Positions 8,919 to 16,753 are shown, counted from the stretch's first letter. The stretch is 41,515 nucleotides of DNA from Candidatus Martarchaeota archaeon (GCA_023473425.1 JAMCYG010000023.1:1-41515), one strand, 5' to 3'. Notes: generated by a model from the letters alone, not told the origin. A program made the numbers and translations.

Positions 8919-8964
8919 ATTTAAATATAAGACAAATATTTGGTTGGAACAACGTATATATATT
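8919..8964 (+). promoter_or_regulatory. two TATA-like boxes ahead of the pilin-like gene
   Basis: attt-aaatataag near 8919-8930 and gtatatatatt at 8954-8964 precede the start at 8996. The second is about 38 bases from the start, leaving a short leader that contains the ribosome binding site GGGTGGAG (8986-8993). Confidence 0.5.
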
Positions 8965-8995
8965 AGGCAAAACAAGGTTTATACCGGGTGGAGAA

Positions 8996-9832
8996 ATGTC
9001 AGGTAGGATCACTATCGGCAGATCCCAAAATAAGGGACAGACCAGCATTGAGTATGCGGCAGTAATTGTATGGTCGCTTGTCGTAGTGTCTGTGGTTATA
9101 GTTGGAATTTACTTCTATGTGCCCACAAATCCTACAGGATCTGAGGCACAGACATGCTCGTTCGACACGGGCGCGCACTGCTACGATTTCATGTTGGGCG
9201 CTAACTCCTCAGCAAATAGCGCTACGCTCGTGCTTCTGGCTGACAATCAGAATCAGTATCCTCTTGTTAACCCGCAGCTGATGATAAGCATGAACGGCTT
9301 CAATACCTCTCCGATGAGCTGCACTCCTGGATATATAGCACCGGGCGAATCTTTTGTGTGCACCGCAACAGTGTGGGGTAGCGGCTTATCCGCAGGCAAA
9401 TACTTCAGGGCTCCGGTCTATCTGAAGGCGCAGTATTGTGGAATGAACAGCAGCTATATATCTGGTACAGCAGCGAACTGCCTTGGCGCGCCTGCAGAGA
9501 CATATGAAGGCTCGGTAGAGGGGTATGCAGTCAAGCAGGTGACCAATCCAGTAAGGATAACTCTTTCGGCCCAGACGTATAATGCTGTTGCCGATGGCTC
9601 ATACGACAATGTTTATGCTGCGGTAACAATCTTCGGAACGCCGATACATTCGGCTGGGATAAACTTTACTGTTAACAATACCGCATTTGGCATATCAAGC
9701 CCATTTGTCATGTCAGCTGCCAACGGTGGCATAGCCACTACAGATGTATATTCCAACCAGACAGGCAATGTACTTGTGTCCGCAACCTATGGCAGCTATA
9801 CTGCAAACATAACAATAAACTTCCAGAGCTGA
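8996..9832 (+). CDS. class III signal peptide (pilin-like) surface protein with Ig-like C-terminus
   Basis: A 278-residue exported protein. The N-terminus KGQTSIEYAAVIVW is a class III archaeal prepilin signal: the processing site KG/Q, a Glu at +5 and a 20-residue hydrophobic stretch that would form the filament core. Residues about 50-165 have a cysteine-patterned head (CSFDTGAHCYDF, SCTPGYIAPGESFVCTA, YCGMNSS) that resembles the same region of the protein at 37477. The C-terminal 90 residues (PVRITLSAQTYNAVADGSYD... VSATYGSYTANITI) read like a bacterial Ig-like/invasin repeat. N-glycosylation-type sequons are frequent. Strong ribosome binding site GGGTGGAG three bases before ATG. Probable minor pilin or adhesin of a type IV filament; which machine assembles it is not shown, but one is encoded at 20-26 kb. 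Confidence 0.85.
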   Translation: MSGRITIGRSQNKGQTSIEYAAVIVWSLVVVSVVIVGIYFYVPTNPTGSEAQTCSFDTGAHCYDFMLGANSSANSATLVLLADNQNQYPLVNPQLMISMNGFNTSPMSCTPGYIAPGESFVCTATVWGSGLSAGKYFRAPVYLKAQYCGMNSSYISGTAANCLGAPAETYEGSVEGYAVKQVTNPVRITLSAQTYNAVADGSYDNVYAAVTIFGTPIHSAGINFTVNNTAFGISSPFVMSAANGGIATTDVYSNQTGNVLVSATYGSYTANITINFQS

Positions 9833-10007
9833 CTTTCAGTGGAAAGGGCATGCCAAAATAGTGGTTACTTCCATTTTTTCTGGACTTTGGCGCCCGTCTT
9901 GCAAGCACATAATCAGGATGTATCTTGCTCGCAGATCATTTTGACGACGTAAACGAATTACATTTTATAACACTGCACAGTTCTAGAAGGTTGCTGCCAA
10001 GCATAAT

Positions 10008-10060
10008 TCTATTTATATGTTAGAAAATTCCGCTAAACCTCTGAGAAAGCTATTTATATT
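10008..10060 (+). promoter_or_regulatory. paired TATA boxes upstream of the histone-fold gene
   Basis: Two near-identical boxes, ctatttatatgtt and ctatttatatttgg, lie about 40 bases apart in the 250-base gap after the pilin-like gene. The rest of this gap (9833-10007) shows only a T-run near 9872 and nothing I can name. Confidence 0.5.
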
Positions 10061-10156
10061 TGGTAAAGAGGTAAAGATATTAAAGTGCGAGATATGGCTC
10101 GCGTGGGGAAATGCATGGAAATGGATTGCATGGGAAAAACGCCCTTGGGGGTGGAT

Positions 10157-10414
10157 ATGAGTGCAATAAGGGGTAAGAGTGTGGGTAGAAAAACAATAGC
10201 CAGAAAGGCAACAGCCGCGTTGAGGGACAGCGACTTTTCGGACGTCCTCGAAAGCGCAATGGCCGCAGAGATAGACAGTGAGGCCACGGCAGCTCTAAAG
10301 AGCGTGCTTGCGCAGAGGGCAACCGAATATACCCTTCGCGCATCAAGGATAGCTAGGAGAAGGGGCATAAAGCTGAGCGCGGCAACAATAATAATAGCAG
10401 CAGAAGACAGATAA
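10157..10414 (+). CDS. divergent histone-fold protein
   Basis: An 85-residue basic protein whose last 60 residues fit the histone fold: a short helix (FSDVLESAMAA), a loop, a long central helix (SEATAALKSVLAQRATEYTL RASRIARRRG in two parts) and a third helix (LSAATIIIAAED), in the same order and spacing as the archaeal histone seen at 11509. It carries an extra basic N-terminal tail (RGKSVGRKTIARK), as in some tailed archaeal or TAF-like proteins. The track proposes a GTG start at 10085, giving 109 residues; ATG at 10157 follows GGGGGTGG and is preferred, but a leaderless start at 10094 would also suit the TATA box at 10050. Role in DNA packaging or transcription is inference from the fold. 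A terminator follows at 10443. Confidence 0.65.
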   Translation: MSAIRGKSVGRKTIARKATAALRDSDFSDVLESAMAAEIDSEATAALKSVLAQRATEYTLRASRIARRRGIKLSAATIIIAAEDR

Positions 10415-10442
10415 CGGCAGGAACATTCCAATAACGACTACG

Positions 10443-10500
10443 CCTCCCTGAAGGTAGGAGGTTTCCTTTTATTTTTTCTCTTTTTCCCGTTTTTTATATT
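10443..10500 (+). terminator. hairpin plus long T-tracts after the histone-fold gene
   Basis: CCTCC...GGAGG (5-bp stem, 9-base loop) is followed by three T-runs (ttttattttttctcttttt, then gttttttat), a typical archaeal transcription end ahead of the tRNA promoter. Confidence 0.65.
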
Positions 10501-10532
10501 ATCTGAAATGCACCCGTGCTAGGGCTTTAGAA

Positions 10533-10545
10533 AGTATTTATATCC
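10533..10545 (+). promoter_or_regulatory. TATA box of the tRNA-Gly/tRNA-Met pair
   Basis: agtatttatatcc lies about 35 bases upstream of the mature tRNA-Gly 5' end. The two tRNAs are eight bases apart and probably co-transcribed. Confidence 0.55.
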
Positions 10546-10576
10546 TTTCCCACGAATTCTAAATGCAAATCGAGGT

Positions 10577-10649
10577 GCGAGTGTAGTCTAGCCTGGTAGG
10601 ACTTTGCCCCTCCAAGGCAAAGACCCGGGTTCAAATCCCGGCACTCGCA
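10577..10649 (+). tRNA. tRNA-Gly (anticodon TCC), with C at position 33
   Basis: Cloverleaf folds fully: acceptor GCGAGTG/CACTCGC with A73; D stem GTCT/GGAC; anticodon stem TTGCC/GGCAA; T arm CCGGG-TTCAAAT-CCCGG. The seven-base anticodon loop is CCTCCAA, which places TCC at 34-36 and C, not the near-universal U, at position 33. The acceptor and D-arm sequence match archaeal tRNA-Gly. Reading the loop one base later would give CCA (Trp) but breaks the anticodon stem. No CCA end is encoded. Confidence 0.88.
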
Positions 10650-10657
10650 TGCTGCAC

Positions 10658-10776
10658 GGCGGGGTAGCTCAGCCTGGTTAGAGCGCTAGACTCATATGCA
10701 GAGCATTATGAGTGATGAGCCATTCTGGCTATGACGAGAAATCTAGAGGCCGCGGGTTCAAATCCCGCCCCCGCCA
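10658..10776 (+). tRNA. tRNA-Met (anticodon CAT) with a 44-nt intron
   Basis: Exons 10658-10696 and 10741-10776 join to a standard 75-base tRNA: acceptor GGCGGGG/CCCCGCC with A73; D stem GCTC/GAGC; anticodon stem CTAGA/TCTAG; loop CTCATAA; T arm GCGGG-TTCAAAT-CCCGC. The intron sits at the canonical 37/38 site. Elongator tRNA-Met is most likely; tRNA-Ile2 (CAT, agmatidine-modified) cannot be excluded from sequence alone. Confidence 0.88.
10697..10740 (+). other. tRNA-Met intron (37/38) with a relaxed bulge-helix-bulge
   Basis: The 44-nt intron ends in cgagaa. The exon loop bases CTCA can pair with CGAG near the intron 3' end except for one A-C mismatch, so the motif is relaxed rather than canonical. 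An AGCC-ATTCT-GGCT hairpin sits inside the intron. Confidence 0.75.
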
Positions 10777-10826
10777 ACCTGATTTTGCAAAGACAGCTTC
10801 AAGGTAGGAGTCAAAAGACTAGCATT

Positions 10827-10866
10827 AAAGCAGGATGCTACTCCTTTCAGGAGCCTGCATTAAACA
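10827..10866. terminator. hairpin between tRNA-Met and RNase P RNA ends
   Basis: GCAGG-ATGCTA-CTCC-TTTCA-GGAG-CCTGC forms a two-part stem, flanked on both sides by ATTAAA. It lies between the convergent tRNA-Met and RNase P RNA genes, so it may end one or both transcripts. Confidence 0.4.
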
Positions 10867-10868
10867 TT

Positions 10869-11102
10869 AGCGGTGTGCCGTAGCCTCCCTTCTGTTTTAG
10901 GCGACATCAGACCTAAGCGGCTTTGCCTTGCATACTCACTGCGCGCGCATCGGCCGTTTCATCCGCACCCGCGCGCTCGTCTTGTCATCGCTTTATGCGC
11001 GGCAGCGGTTCGTTTCTGCTCCGAATTAGCCCTTTCGGGCATGCGCGCTCTGTATGGGGAGAGCTTCCTCCGCACGAAGCGGTGAGTCGCCCGCACACCA
11101 CT
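10869..11102 (-). ncRNA. rnpB: RNase P RNA (archaeal, compact)
   Basis: Catalytic RNA of the enzyme that removes tRNA 5' leaders. On the minus strand the ends pair as a 10-bp P1 (AGTGGTGTGC with GCACACCGCT, one G-U pair). After P1 comes a P3-like hairpin CCGC-TTCGT-GCGG, then AGGAAGCTC (conserved region I, P4 5' strand), GGAGCAGAAACGAACCGC, GATGAAACGGCC, AAGCCGCTTAGG and the 3' conserved region CCTAAAACAGAAGGGAGGC (P4 3' strand). These are the conserved blocks of archaeal RNase P RNA in the right order. At 234 nt it is short for archaea, where about 290-400 nt is usual by my recollection. Two track ORFs on the plus strand here are shadows. A TATA-like cattttaag lies about 28 bases upstream. 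Confidence 0.92.
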
Positions 11103-11195
11103 TATATGTATTTGAATGGAATGCTTAAAATGGCATCGCAGGCGAATATAGCAATAGTGCTATGCCAACCCATCAGTTTAAAAGCGTGAAAATCT

Positions 11196-11504
11196 ATGCT
11201 TTTTAAGGTGGAATACGTGACCATAGGTTTGCCATTCGGAAATACGCTTTTGGGAGAGATACTTCTCGTCATCTTGATAGCAGTAGTGCTTTTCATCATC
11301 TTCAAGCTCGGCAAATTCATACTGAAGCTGATATTTGGTATAATAGCCAACAGCATACTCGGCATAATAGCGATATATGTGCTGAACTACGTGCTAGGAG
11401 TCGATATACCGATAACGCTGGCCACGATGATCCCAACCGCGCTCTTCGGCCTTCCGGCCGTGGGCACACTCTTGATACTGAGGTTCTTTGGCGTGCCGCT
11501 GTAA
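11196..11504 (+). CDS. BofA-like integral membrane protein
   Basis: A 102-residue, almost wholly hydrophobic protein with three likely membrane segments (LLGEILLVILIAVVLFIIF, ILKLIFGIIANSILGIIAI, and LFGLPAVGTLLILRFFG). The last block resembles the PG(V/A)xxLLxL end of the SigmaK-processing inhibitor BofA family, which has archaeal members of unknown role. ATG at 11196 is the track start. An in-frame GTG at 11217 is preceded by AAGGTGG with a five-base spacer and fits a TATA-like box at about 11176-11184, so the true start may be there. Archaea have no SigmaK, so the BofA name does not give a function. Note that a site-2 protease is encoded at 25979, but not adjacent. Confidence 0.75.
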   Translation: MLFKVEYVTIGLPFGNTLLGEILLVILIAVVLFIIFKLGKFILKLIFGIIANSILGIIAIYVLNYVLGVDIPITLATMIPTALFGLPAVGTLLILRFFGVPL

Positions 11505-11508
11505 GAGA

Positions 11509-11700
11509 TTACTTAAGCGCGAGCTTGACATCAGCCACTTCCACGGTCTTCCGCTTCGCGTGCTTCGACAGGCTGACTGACTTCTTCGCAAGCTGGAAGG
11601 CTATGGAGTCTATATGCTCCTGTATCTTCTTAACTGCATCGCCGCTTATCCTCGATGCACCTGCCTCCTTCAGGAGCTTCCTCACTGCAGCTTCAGGCAT
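11509..11700 (-). CDS. archaeal histone (HMf family)
   Basis: A 63-residue single histone fold: helix 1 (PEAAVRKLLKEAG), loop ASRIS, helix 2 (GDAVKKIQEHIDSIAFQLAKKSVSLSKHAKR), the conserved KRKTVEVADVKLAL with the loop-2 Lys-Thr and helix 3. This closely follows Methanothermus HMfB in length and pattern. The protein dimerises and wraps DNA. The track starts at 11715 and would add MILMY; ATG at 11700 gives the family's usual MPxAAVRK start. Convergent with the BofA-like gene, four bases apart; the opposite-strand ORFs are shadows. Confidence 0.93.
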   Translation of the reverse strand: MPEAAVRKLLKEAGASRISGDAVKKIQEHIDSIAFQLAKKSVSLSKHAKRKTVEVADVKLALK

Positions 11701-11773
11701 ATACATTAGAATCACGATAAGGTACTAGATATTAGCAATCGTGAGGTATAAAAAAGGCTCTCCCTCTGTTCCG

Positions 11774-13912
11774 TTAATCTATCTGCTCGAATATCTTTCT
11801 CGACAATTCCTTTCCGAGAAGCGAGACGACTCTTTCGCGATTGCTCCTTATGTCTACCACTTTCCTTATGCCGTTCGAATACAGGAGCCTGGCTCGCACC
11901 CTTCCTATCTGCTCCAGCCTGACCAGGTCCAGGAGCTCTTCCTTTATACCGTACCTGAGCCTGACCCTTACATCTATGAAGCTGTGGAGGGGCCTCTTCA
12001 TGATTCTGCCGAGCTCTATCGCGGAATAGAGCACCCAGTCGGCATTCCTGAGCTTCGCATACAGTGCACCGGGAGTCGTTGAGTATTTCTTCACTAAGTC
12101 GCCCTCATGCATCTCATCAGTCCAGTCTCTTAGCATGAGAGCAGTACTGAACGCCTTGTCAGTCTCATACCTTGCATCATACATTTCATACTCGCTCGGC
12201 ATCTCTCTGTTCATGTACCTGTACGTCGCGAATTCGGTCTCTGCCTCAGCGGTAACCTTGACATGCGGCCTCATCTCCATCGTGTTCGCGATCGTATATA
12301 ATATAGAAGTCGTATCGTTCGCACGCCCTATGGCGGACACGAGCCAAGCTGCAGAAAGCGGGTCTATGTACAACTCGCTAACTCTTGCACCTATTTTGGT
12401 AGCCGCATAGCTATCAGGACCGGTCTGCTCTACAAACTTCCACTCAATCAACTCGTCAAGGATCTCGTCGACTATCTCACTCATGTGCCTTCGGTCGGTG
12501 TTCTGATGGCCATAGAAGCTCTTCGAAAGGAATGCCAATATGCTCTCCTTCGTGTCGGCGAACTTCTCAGCTATGAAGGCGAGCACGTGGGTCCTCAGTA
12601 CGGACACTATGCCAAGCTTTGAATCTATGGGCACAGGCTCTGCGTTTATGTAAGTAGAATACAGCTCACCTATCCTCTCTGAATTTTTCGCCAGAAGCAG
12701 CGCCCTGCCTTCCGTATCATATTCAGGCCTGCCAGCTCTCCCGAGAAGCTGCAGCATCTCGTTAATCCCTATCATCCCTGATACACCATCATCAAATCTA
12801 GAGACATCCCGCACAAGCACGGTATGAGCCGGCATGTTTATTCCCATACCCAATGTAGTCGTTGAGCATACAACCTTTATCAGGTTGCTTCGGAACGCAT
12901 CTTCAACATAAGATCTCTGTAAATTCAGCAGTCCAGCGTGGTGAAAAGCTACGCCTTCTCTTACGACTGCTGAAAGCTTCCTGCACTGCTCCGTTGGATT
13001 GTCAAGCGCGTTCAGGATTAGGTCGCCGAGCTCTGACAGAGACGCCATTTCATCCTTGCTGGTCAGCTGTGATACTTTCTTCGCTATGCGCAATGACGCT
13101 GCTTCCGCATTTCTCTTTGAAGAGAAGAATATCAATACCTGCTTGCCCATCCCGAGCGTATCCTCTACAACCCTTATTTCGGGATCCTTGCTTGTTCCAT
13201 TGAGAGGTGTGCCAAGCGAAGCTATGTCTTCGCCCTTCTCTATCGTGTCAACGCCATCGAAATATACTTTGCTTCCATAGACGATGCCCTTCTTGAGCTC
13301 TACCGGCCTGTAGTCGCTCACCACGAGCTTTGAGCGCAGCCACTTTGACAGCTCCTCAGCATTGCCAACAGTGGCACTTAGCGCTATGATCTGTGCATCG
13401 CACCTTTCCATGAGTTTGGTTATCAGAAGCTCGAGGGTAGGGCCCCTCGAAGCATCTCCCAGCATGTGCACCTCGTCGAACACTATGCAACCGACCGAGC
13501 CGAGCCAATCAACCCCATGTCTTATTAGGCTGTCGAGCTTCTCGGTCGAGAAGAACATCATCTCATAACTCTCTAGCCAATTGTCAGAAGAGTCAAGGTC
13601 GCCTATAGACATAGCCGCCTTAATAAAGGGGTAGTCTGCCTTGAACCTCTCGAACTTCTCGGATACGAGCGCCCTCATCGGCGCGATGTATATCGCTTTC
13701 TTTCTTCTCGATAATATGGAGTTTACGCACGCCATCTCTGCGATGAGTGTCTTTCCACTGGCCGTAGGGCTCGCTACCATTATATTGCCATATTCGATCA
13801 GGCCGTTCTCTATGGCCTTCTCCTGTGGAGGGGTGAACGTCTTTATGCCCCTGGCTAATATCGACTCGACAATCTCTTTCGGGACCTTCCCTGACAGGTA
13901 GGAGACATCCAT
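11774..13912 (-). CDS. hel308: Hel308-type (Ski2-like) ATP-dependent DNA helicase
   Basis: Superfamily 2 3'-5' helicase acting at stalled replication forks. In order: Q-motif region TPPQEKAIENG; Walker A ASPTASGKT about residue 50; motif Ia APMRALVSEK; motif II DEVH; motif III SATVGN; motif IV LIFFSSKRNAE; motif V TTTLGMGINMP; motif VI QLLGRAGRPEYD; then the winged-helix and ratchet domains and a C-terminal helix-hairpin-helix (LEQIGRVRARLLYSNGIRKV). Length (712 residues from the chosen start) is normal. The track uses a GTG at 13933; a TATA-like attaaata at about 13935-13941 lies about 26 bases upstream of ATG 13912, which would then be leaderless. Monocistronic; adjacent to the histone gene on the same strand. 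Confidence 0.92.
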   Translation of the reverse strand: MDVSYLSGKVPKEIVESILARGIKTFTPPQEKAIENGLIEYGNIMVASPTASGKTLIAEMACVNSILSRRKKAIYIAPMRALVSEKFERFKADYPFIKAAMSIGDLDSSDNWLESYEMMFFSTEKLDSLIRHGVDWLGSVGCIVFDEVHMLGDASRGPTLELLITKLMERCDAQIIALSATVGNAEELSKWLRSKLVVSDYRPVELKKGIVYGSKVYFDGVDTIEKGEDIASLGTPLNGTSKDPEIRVVEDTLGMGKQVLIFFSSKRNAEAASLRIAKKVSQLTSKDEMASLSELGDLILNALDNPTEQCRKLSAVVREGVAFHHAGLLNLQRSYVEDAFRSNLIKVVCSTTTLGMGINMPAHTVLVRDVSRFDDGVSGMIGINEMLQLLGRAGRPEYDTEGRALLLAKNSERIGELYSTYINAEPVPIDSKLGIVSVLRTHVLAFIAEKFADTKESILAFLSKSFYGHQNTDRRHMSEIVDEILDELIEWKFVEQTGPDSYAATKIGARVSELYIDPLSAAWLVSAIGRANDTTSILYTIANTMEMRPHVKVTAEAETEFATYRYMNREMPSEYEMYDARYETDKAFSTALMLRDWTDEMHEGDLVKKYSTTPGALYAKLRNADWVLYSAIELGRIMKRPLHSFIDVRVRLRYGIKEELLDLVRLEQIGRVRARLLYSNGIRKVVDIRSNRERVVSLLGKELSRKIFEQID

Positions 13913-14000
13913 ATGATGCATTTCCTCATTCACATATTTAATCTATTGCGCATGAAGCTGTAAGGCGTGTAGCATTCGTTAGGCTGCCCTCTTGGAAACC

Positions 14001-14010
14001 TTTTATACTT
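14001..14010 (+). promoter_or_regulatory. TATA box of the LamG pilin-like operon
   Basis: ttttatactt lies about 30 bases ahead of ATG 14035, so the first gene of the four-gene run should be read from a leaderless or near-leaderless transcript. Confidence 0.6.
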
Positions 14011-14034
14011 TAGCAGTCAACTATGGCTGAGTAG

Positions 14035-16749
14035 ATGACGGGCAGCGGTGAGATTCTTCCCTTCAGCAGGAAGAGGGCGCAGATAGCGCTGGAGTTTATG
14101 ATAGTGTACTCGTTCGTGTTAGTTATATTTATGATACTTTTCGTCATTGTGGTAAACCAGAGAGCGCTGACACTGAATCAGCAGGAATACTCTTCTCTAC
14201 AATTGATAGCGCAGAACATAGCAAATTATATAAACCAGGCACTAAGCTCAGGCAATGGCTATAACGCCACGGTCCTTATACCGGGAGAGATAGGTACAGC
14301 CCCATATACCATAAAGATATCGAGTTCCGGTGTGGTAATTACCAACCTGACCGTAGGTAAGGAAAGCGTGGTAGCTTACGCTTTCAGCAGGGCGCGCAAC
14401 TTTGATATCAACGGTACAATCATAGCGTCGTCAAATGGCGTCACTATCTATAAGATAAAAAATATCGGCCAGGTATCGATTGCGAATTCGCACGGTACAA
14501 TATATGTGGACAAAAATCCCATATCGACCTTATCATTAGAAGGGAGCATGGCAGTAAATCCACTGTCCAGTTCAAAGGCGATAGAGTTCAATGGGCAGAG
14601 CAGCATAATAAATCTGGCATTCCCGATCGACAATTTATCTCTTCATAACATCTGCAACCTCACGCTCGTCGCATGGTCCTATGATTCTGGAATGCCCTCG
14701 ACCGGCAATGAGGGAGGGGTCATAGGCTTGTACAACGGCACTCAGCCGTCTGGACCAACTTCAGGAGGATGGGCTGATATAGAGTACAATGACAATAACC
14801 TGAGGTTTGAGCTCAGGAATGGAACGAGCGGTAACTCATGGAGCGCAAGCGGCACTTTCGCAAAAGGATGGATGATGACTGCCATGGTTCTGAGCAATGG
14901 CATTGCTGAGGCAGGTTACATAAACAACCAGACCTTTGCGGACAACAAGAATATAGGGTGCATAAGCCTGAATGCAGGCCATATAGGTGCGTGGGACAGA
15001 TATTTCAACGGAAGCATAGCGGACGTGCAGGTGTATAACACCGCATTATCATCTAAGCAGATAATGGATCTGTACAATAGCGGGATAGACAGCTATCCAG
15101 TGATGCCCTCGAATGTGGTTCTTTGGATGCCTTTGAACGGGAATACGAAAGAATACGCCCGGAACGGCAATGAAGCTCCGTCAAACTTGGAGGGAAGCAC
15201 GACTGTCTCTCAGCTGGTTGCAAAGGCGGCGCTGGCAAACGGAAATGCGGCAAAAGATTTGTTGATAGGGATGATCGCAGGCAACGGAACTTTCAGCCAG
15301 AGTGGAAGGAGTAATGTTGCACTGCTGACGAACTCATCAGGATACACGAATACATTCCTTACCGGCGCAAACAGGTCAAGCACAGCGGTCGACTCATATG
15401 CGTTCAACGGCAACCAGTCTACAGTGGCAAACATTGTGGGATGGTGGCCGCTTCTGGCGAGTGCCAGTGCCGTAAGCAATACGATATATGACTTGAGCGC
15501 CAAATATGACAACGGCAATTCCAGCAACATAGTTTGGAGCAATTATTCCTCTGCTTCAACCAACTTCATGACGGCACAGTTTGATGGTTCTTCGAGCAAG
15601 ATTGACGGCAGCAATCTCTATGCATATCCGATCAGCGCGCTCGCATGGGTATACCCGACCAACACTGCTAAGACCACCGATCTCGATACCATAATGGAAT
15701 TTGATGGGCAGTCGGCTGACGCTGGCACATACCAATTTTTCTTGGTGAACAAGGGTTCTGGCTATTGCGGGGGAGTGGCAGGCACGCTTTATCTATGGAA
15801 CCCTAGCGGCGGCTTTTGCACTTCACTCGTGGTCCCGACCGATAAGTGGAGCCTAGTTGGTTTCTCATCAAATGCTACAGCCCAGACTGTATATCTCAAC
15901 ACGCAGTTTCAAAGCGCAACAACCGCTTACCAGCCAGGATCTGCCAACACGATGTATGTGATAGGCGACCAGAGCAGCACCCGCTACTTTGAAGGCAACA
16001 TTTCTAACGTACAGCTATATTCCGGCATTATACCCAGTTCCCAAGTAGCACAGGTATACGGCGAAGGCGTCAACGGAGTCCCCCCCACGAGCACGTCTGC
16101 GCTGCTGGCATGGTGGCCATTTGCAGGGGACATGAATAGCTATGCTTCCAACCCTGCCAATATCACGCCGACAAACGTCATATTCGTCAACAACAACTAT
16201 GTGAATAATTACGCATCCGGAAGCGAGGTGGCAAGCTTCAACGGTGTGAATGGGTATGTGGACCTCAACAATCCTACGTACCTGCAGTTTGCGCCCGGAA
16301 CAACTTACACGCTCGGCGCATGGATAAAAGTGAATAGCTGCACCGATGGTGCAATATTTGGCCACGGCGCTTCGAGCTATACGTTCTACATTTATCCATC
16401 AGGCTCCAGTTGCTACCTTGACTTTGCATCATCGACTGTCGCAAACATCGGCACAGGCGTGCAGATACCGACTAACCAATGGATCTACGTTGACGCTGTT
16501 AACAACATAGGCACAAATGTATACCTCTACGTGAATGGGCAGCAGTACGGGCCGTACACATTCACTAACAGCTACTCTTATTCTGAAGATTTGAGGATAG
16601 GCGACTCCCAATCTGATCCGGGATTCTTCTTCAATGGCCAGATAGCCAATGCTCAGATATACAACATCGGGCTTACTCCGACGCAAATAGCACAGCTCTA
16701 TCAGCAGGGGCCGCCGCAGATTGCATATAAGAACCTAACTTTCGGATGA
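14035..16749 (+). CDS. prepilin-like surface protein with three LamG (concanavalin-like) domains
   Basis: A 904-residue exported protein. The N-terminus is a class III/prepilin signal, KRA/QIALEFMIVYS, with Glu at +5 and a 20-residue hydrophobic core (residues 21-41), followed by a pilin-like stalk to about residue 170. Three LamG/ConA-like domains follow, at about 181-352, 511-680 and 731-892. Each ends in the diagnostic repeat ADVQVYNTALSSKQIMDLY, SNVQLYSGIIPSSQVAQVY or ANAQIYNIGLTPTQIAQLY, and the segments between carry VVLWMPLNGN, IVGWWPL and LLAWWPF. Such domains bind glycans or matrix proteins in other systems. First of four plus-strand genes with tiny gaps (4 nt to the next). Probably an adhesive filament subunit or tip protein; ligand unknown. 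Confidence 0.85.
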   Translation: MTGSGEILPFSRKRAQIALEFMIVYSFVLVIFMILFVIVVNQRALTLNQQEYSSLQLIAQNIANYINQALSSGNGYNATVLIPGEIGTAPYTIKISSSGVVITNLTVGKESVVAYAFSRARNFDINGTIIASSNGVTIYKIKNIGQVSIANSHGTIYVDKNPISTLSLEGSMAVNPLSSSKAIEFNGQSSIINLAFPIDNLSLHNICNLTLVAWSYDSGMPSTGNEGGVIGLYNGTQPSGPTSGGWADIEYNDNNLRFELRNGTSGNSWSASGTFAKGWMMTAMVLSNGIAEAGYINNQTFADNKNIGCISLNAGHIGAWDRYFNGSIADVQVYNTALSSKQIMDLYNSGIDSYPVMPSNVVLWMPLNGNTKEYARNGNEAPSNLEGSTTVSQLVAKAALANGNAAKDLLIGMIAGNGTFSQSGRSNVALLTNSSGYTNTFLTGANRSSTAVDSYAFNGNQSTVANIVGWWPLLASASAVSNTIYDLSAKYDNGNSSNIVWSNYSSASTNFMTAQFDGSSSKIDGSNLYAYPISALAWVYPTNTAKTTDLDTIMEFDGQSADAGTYQFFLVNKGSGYCGGVAGTLYLWNPSGGFCTSLVVPTDKWSLVGFSSNATAQTVYLNTQFQSATTAYQPGSANTMYVIGDQSSTRYFEGNISNVQLYSGIIPSSQVAQVYGEGVNGVPPTSTSALLAWWPFAGDMNSYASNPANITPTNVIFVNNNYVNNYASGSEVASFNGVNGYVDLNNPTYLQFAPGTTYTLGAWIKVNSCTDGAIFGHGASSYTFYIYPSGSSCYLDFASSTVANIGTGVQIPTNQWIYVDAVNNIGTNVYLYVNGQQYGPYTFTNSYSYSEDLRIGDSQSDPGFFFNGQIANAQIYNIGLTPTQIAQLYQQGPPQIAYKNLTFG

Positions 16750-16753
16750 TTGC

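Noticed and set aside
10054-10431. Minus-strand ORFs of 125 and 88 residues
   Set aside because: They are antisense to the histone-fold gene, which has a promoter, ribosome binding site and a protein-like fold.
10577-10649. Reading the tRNA as tRNA-Trp with CCA anticodon and U33
   Set aside because: Shifting the loop by one base breaks the anticodon stem, and the body sequence matches archaeal tRNA-Gly.
10697-10740. A box C/D guide RNA inside the tRNA-Met intron, because GTGATGA occurs there
   Set aside because: Only one box C-like motif is present and no box D (CTGA) is found; 44 bases are too short for a full guide.
10873-11189. Two plus-strand track ORFs of 70 and 88 residues
   Set aside because: They lie over the RNase P RNA gene and have no protein family character; the conserved RNA blocks on the other strand explain the region.
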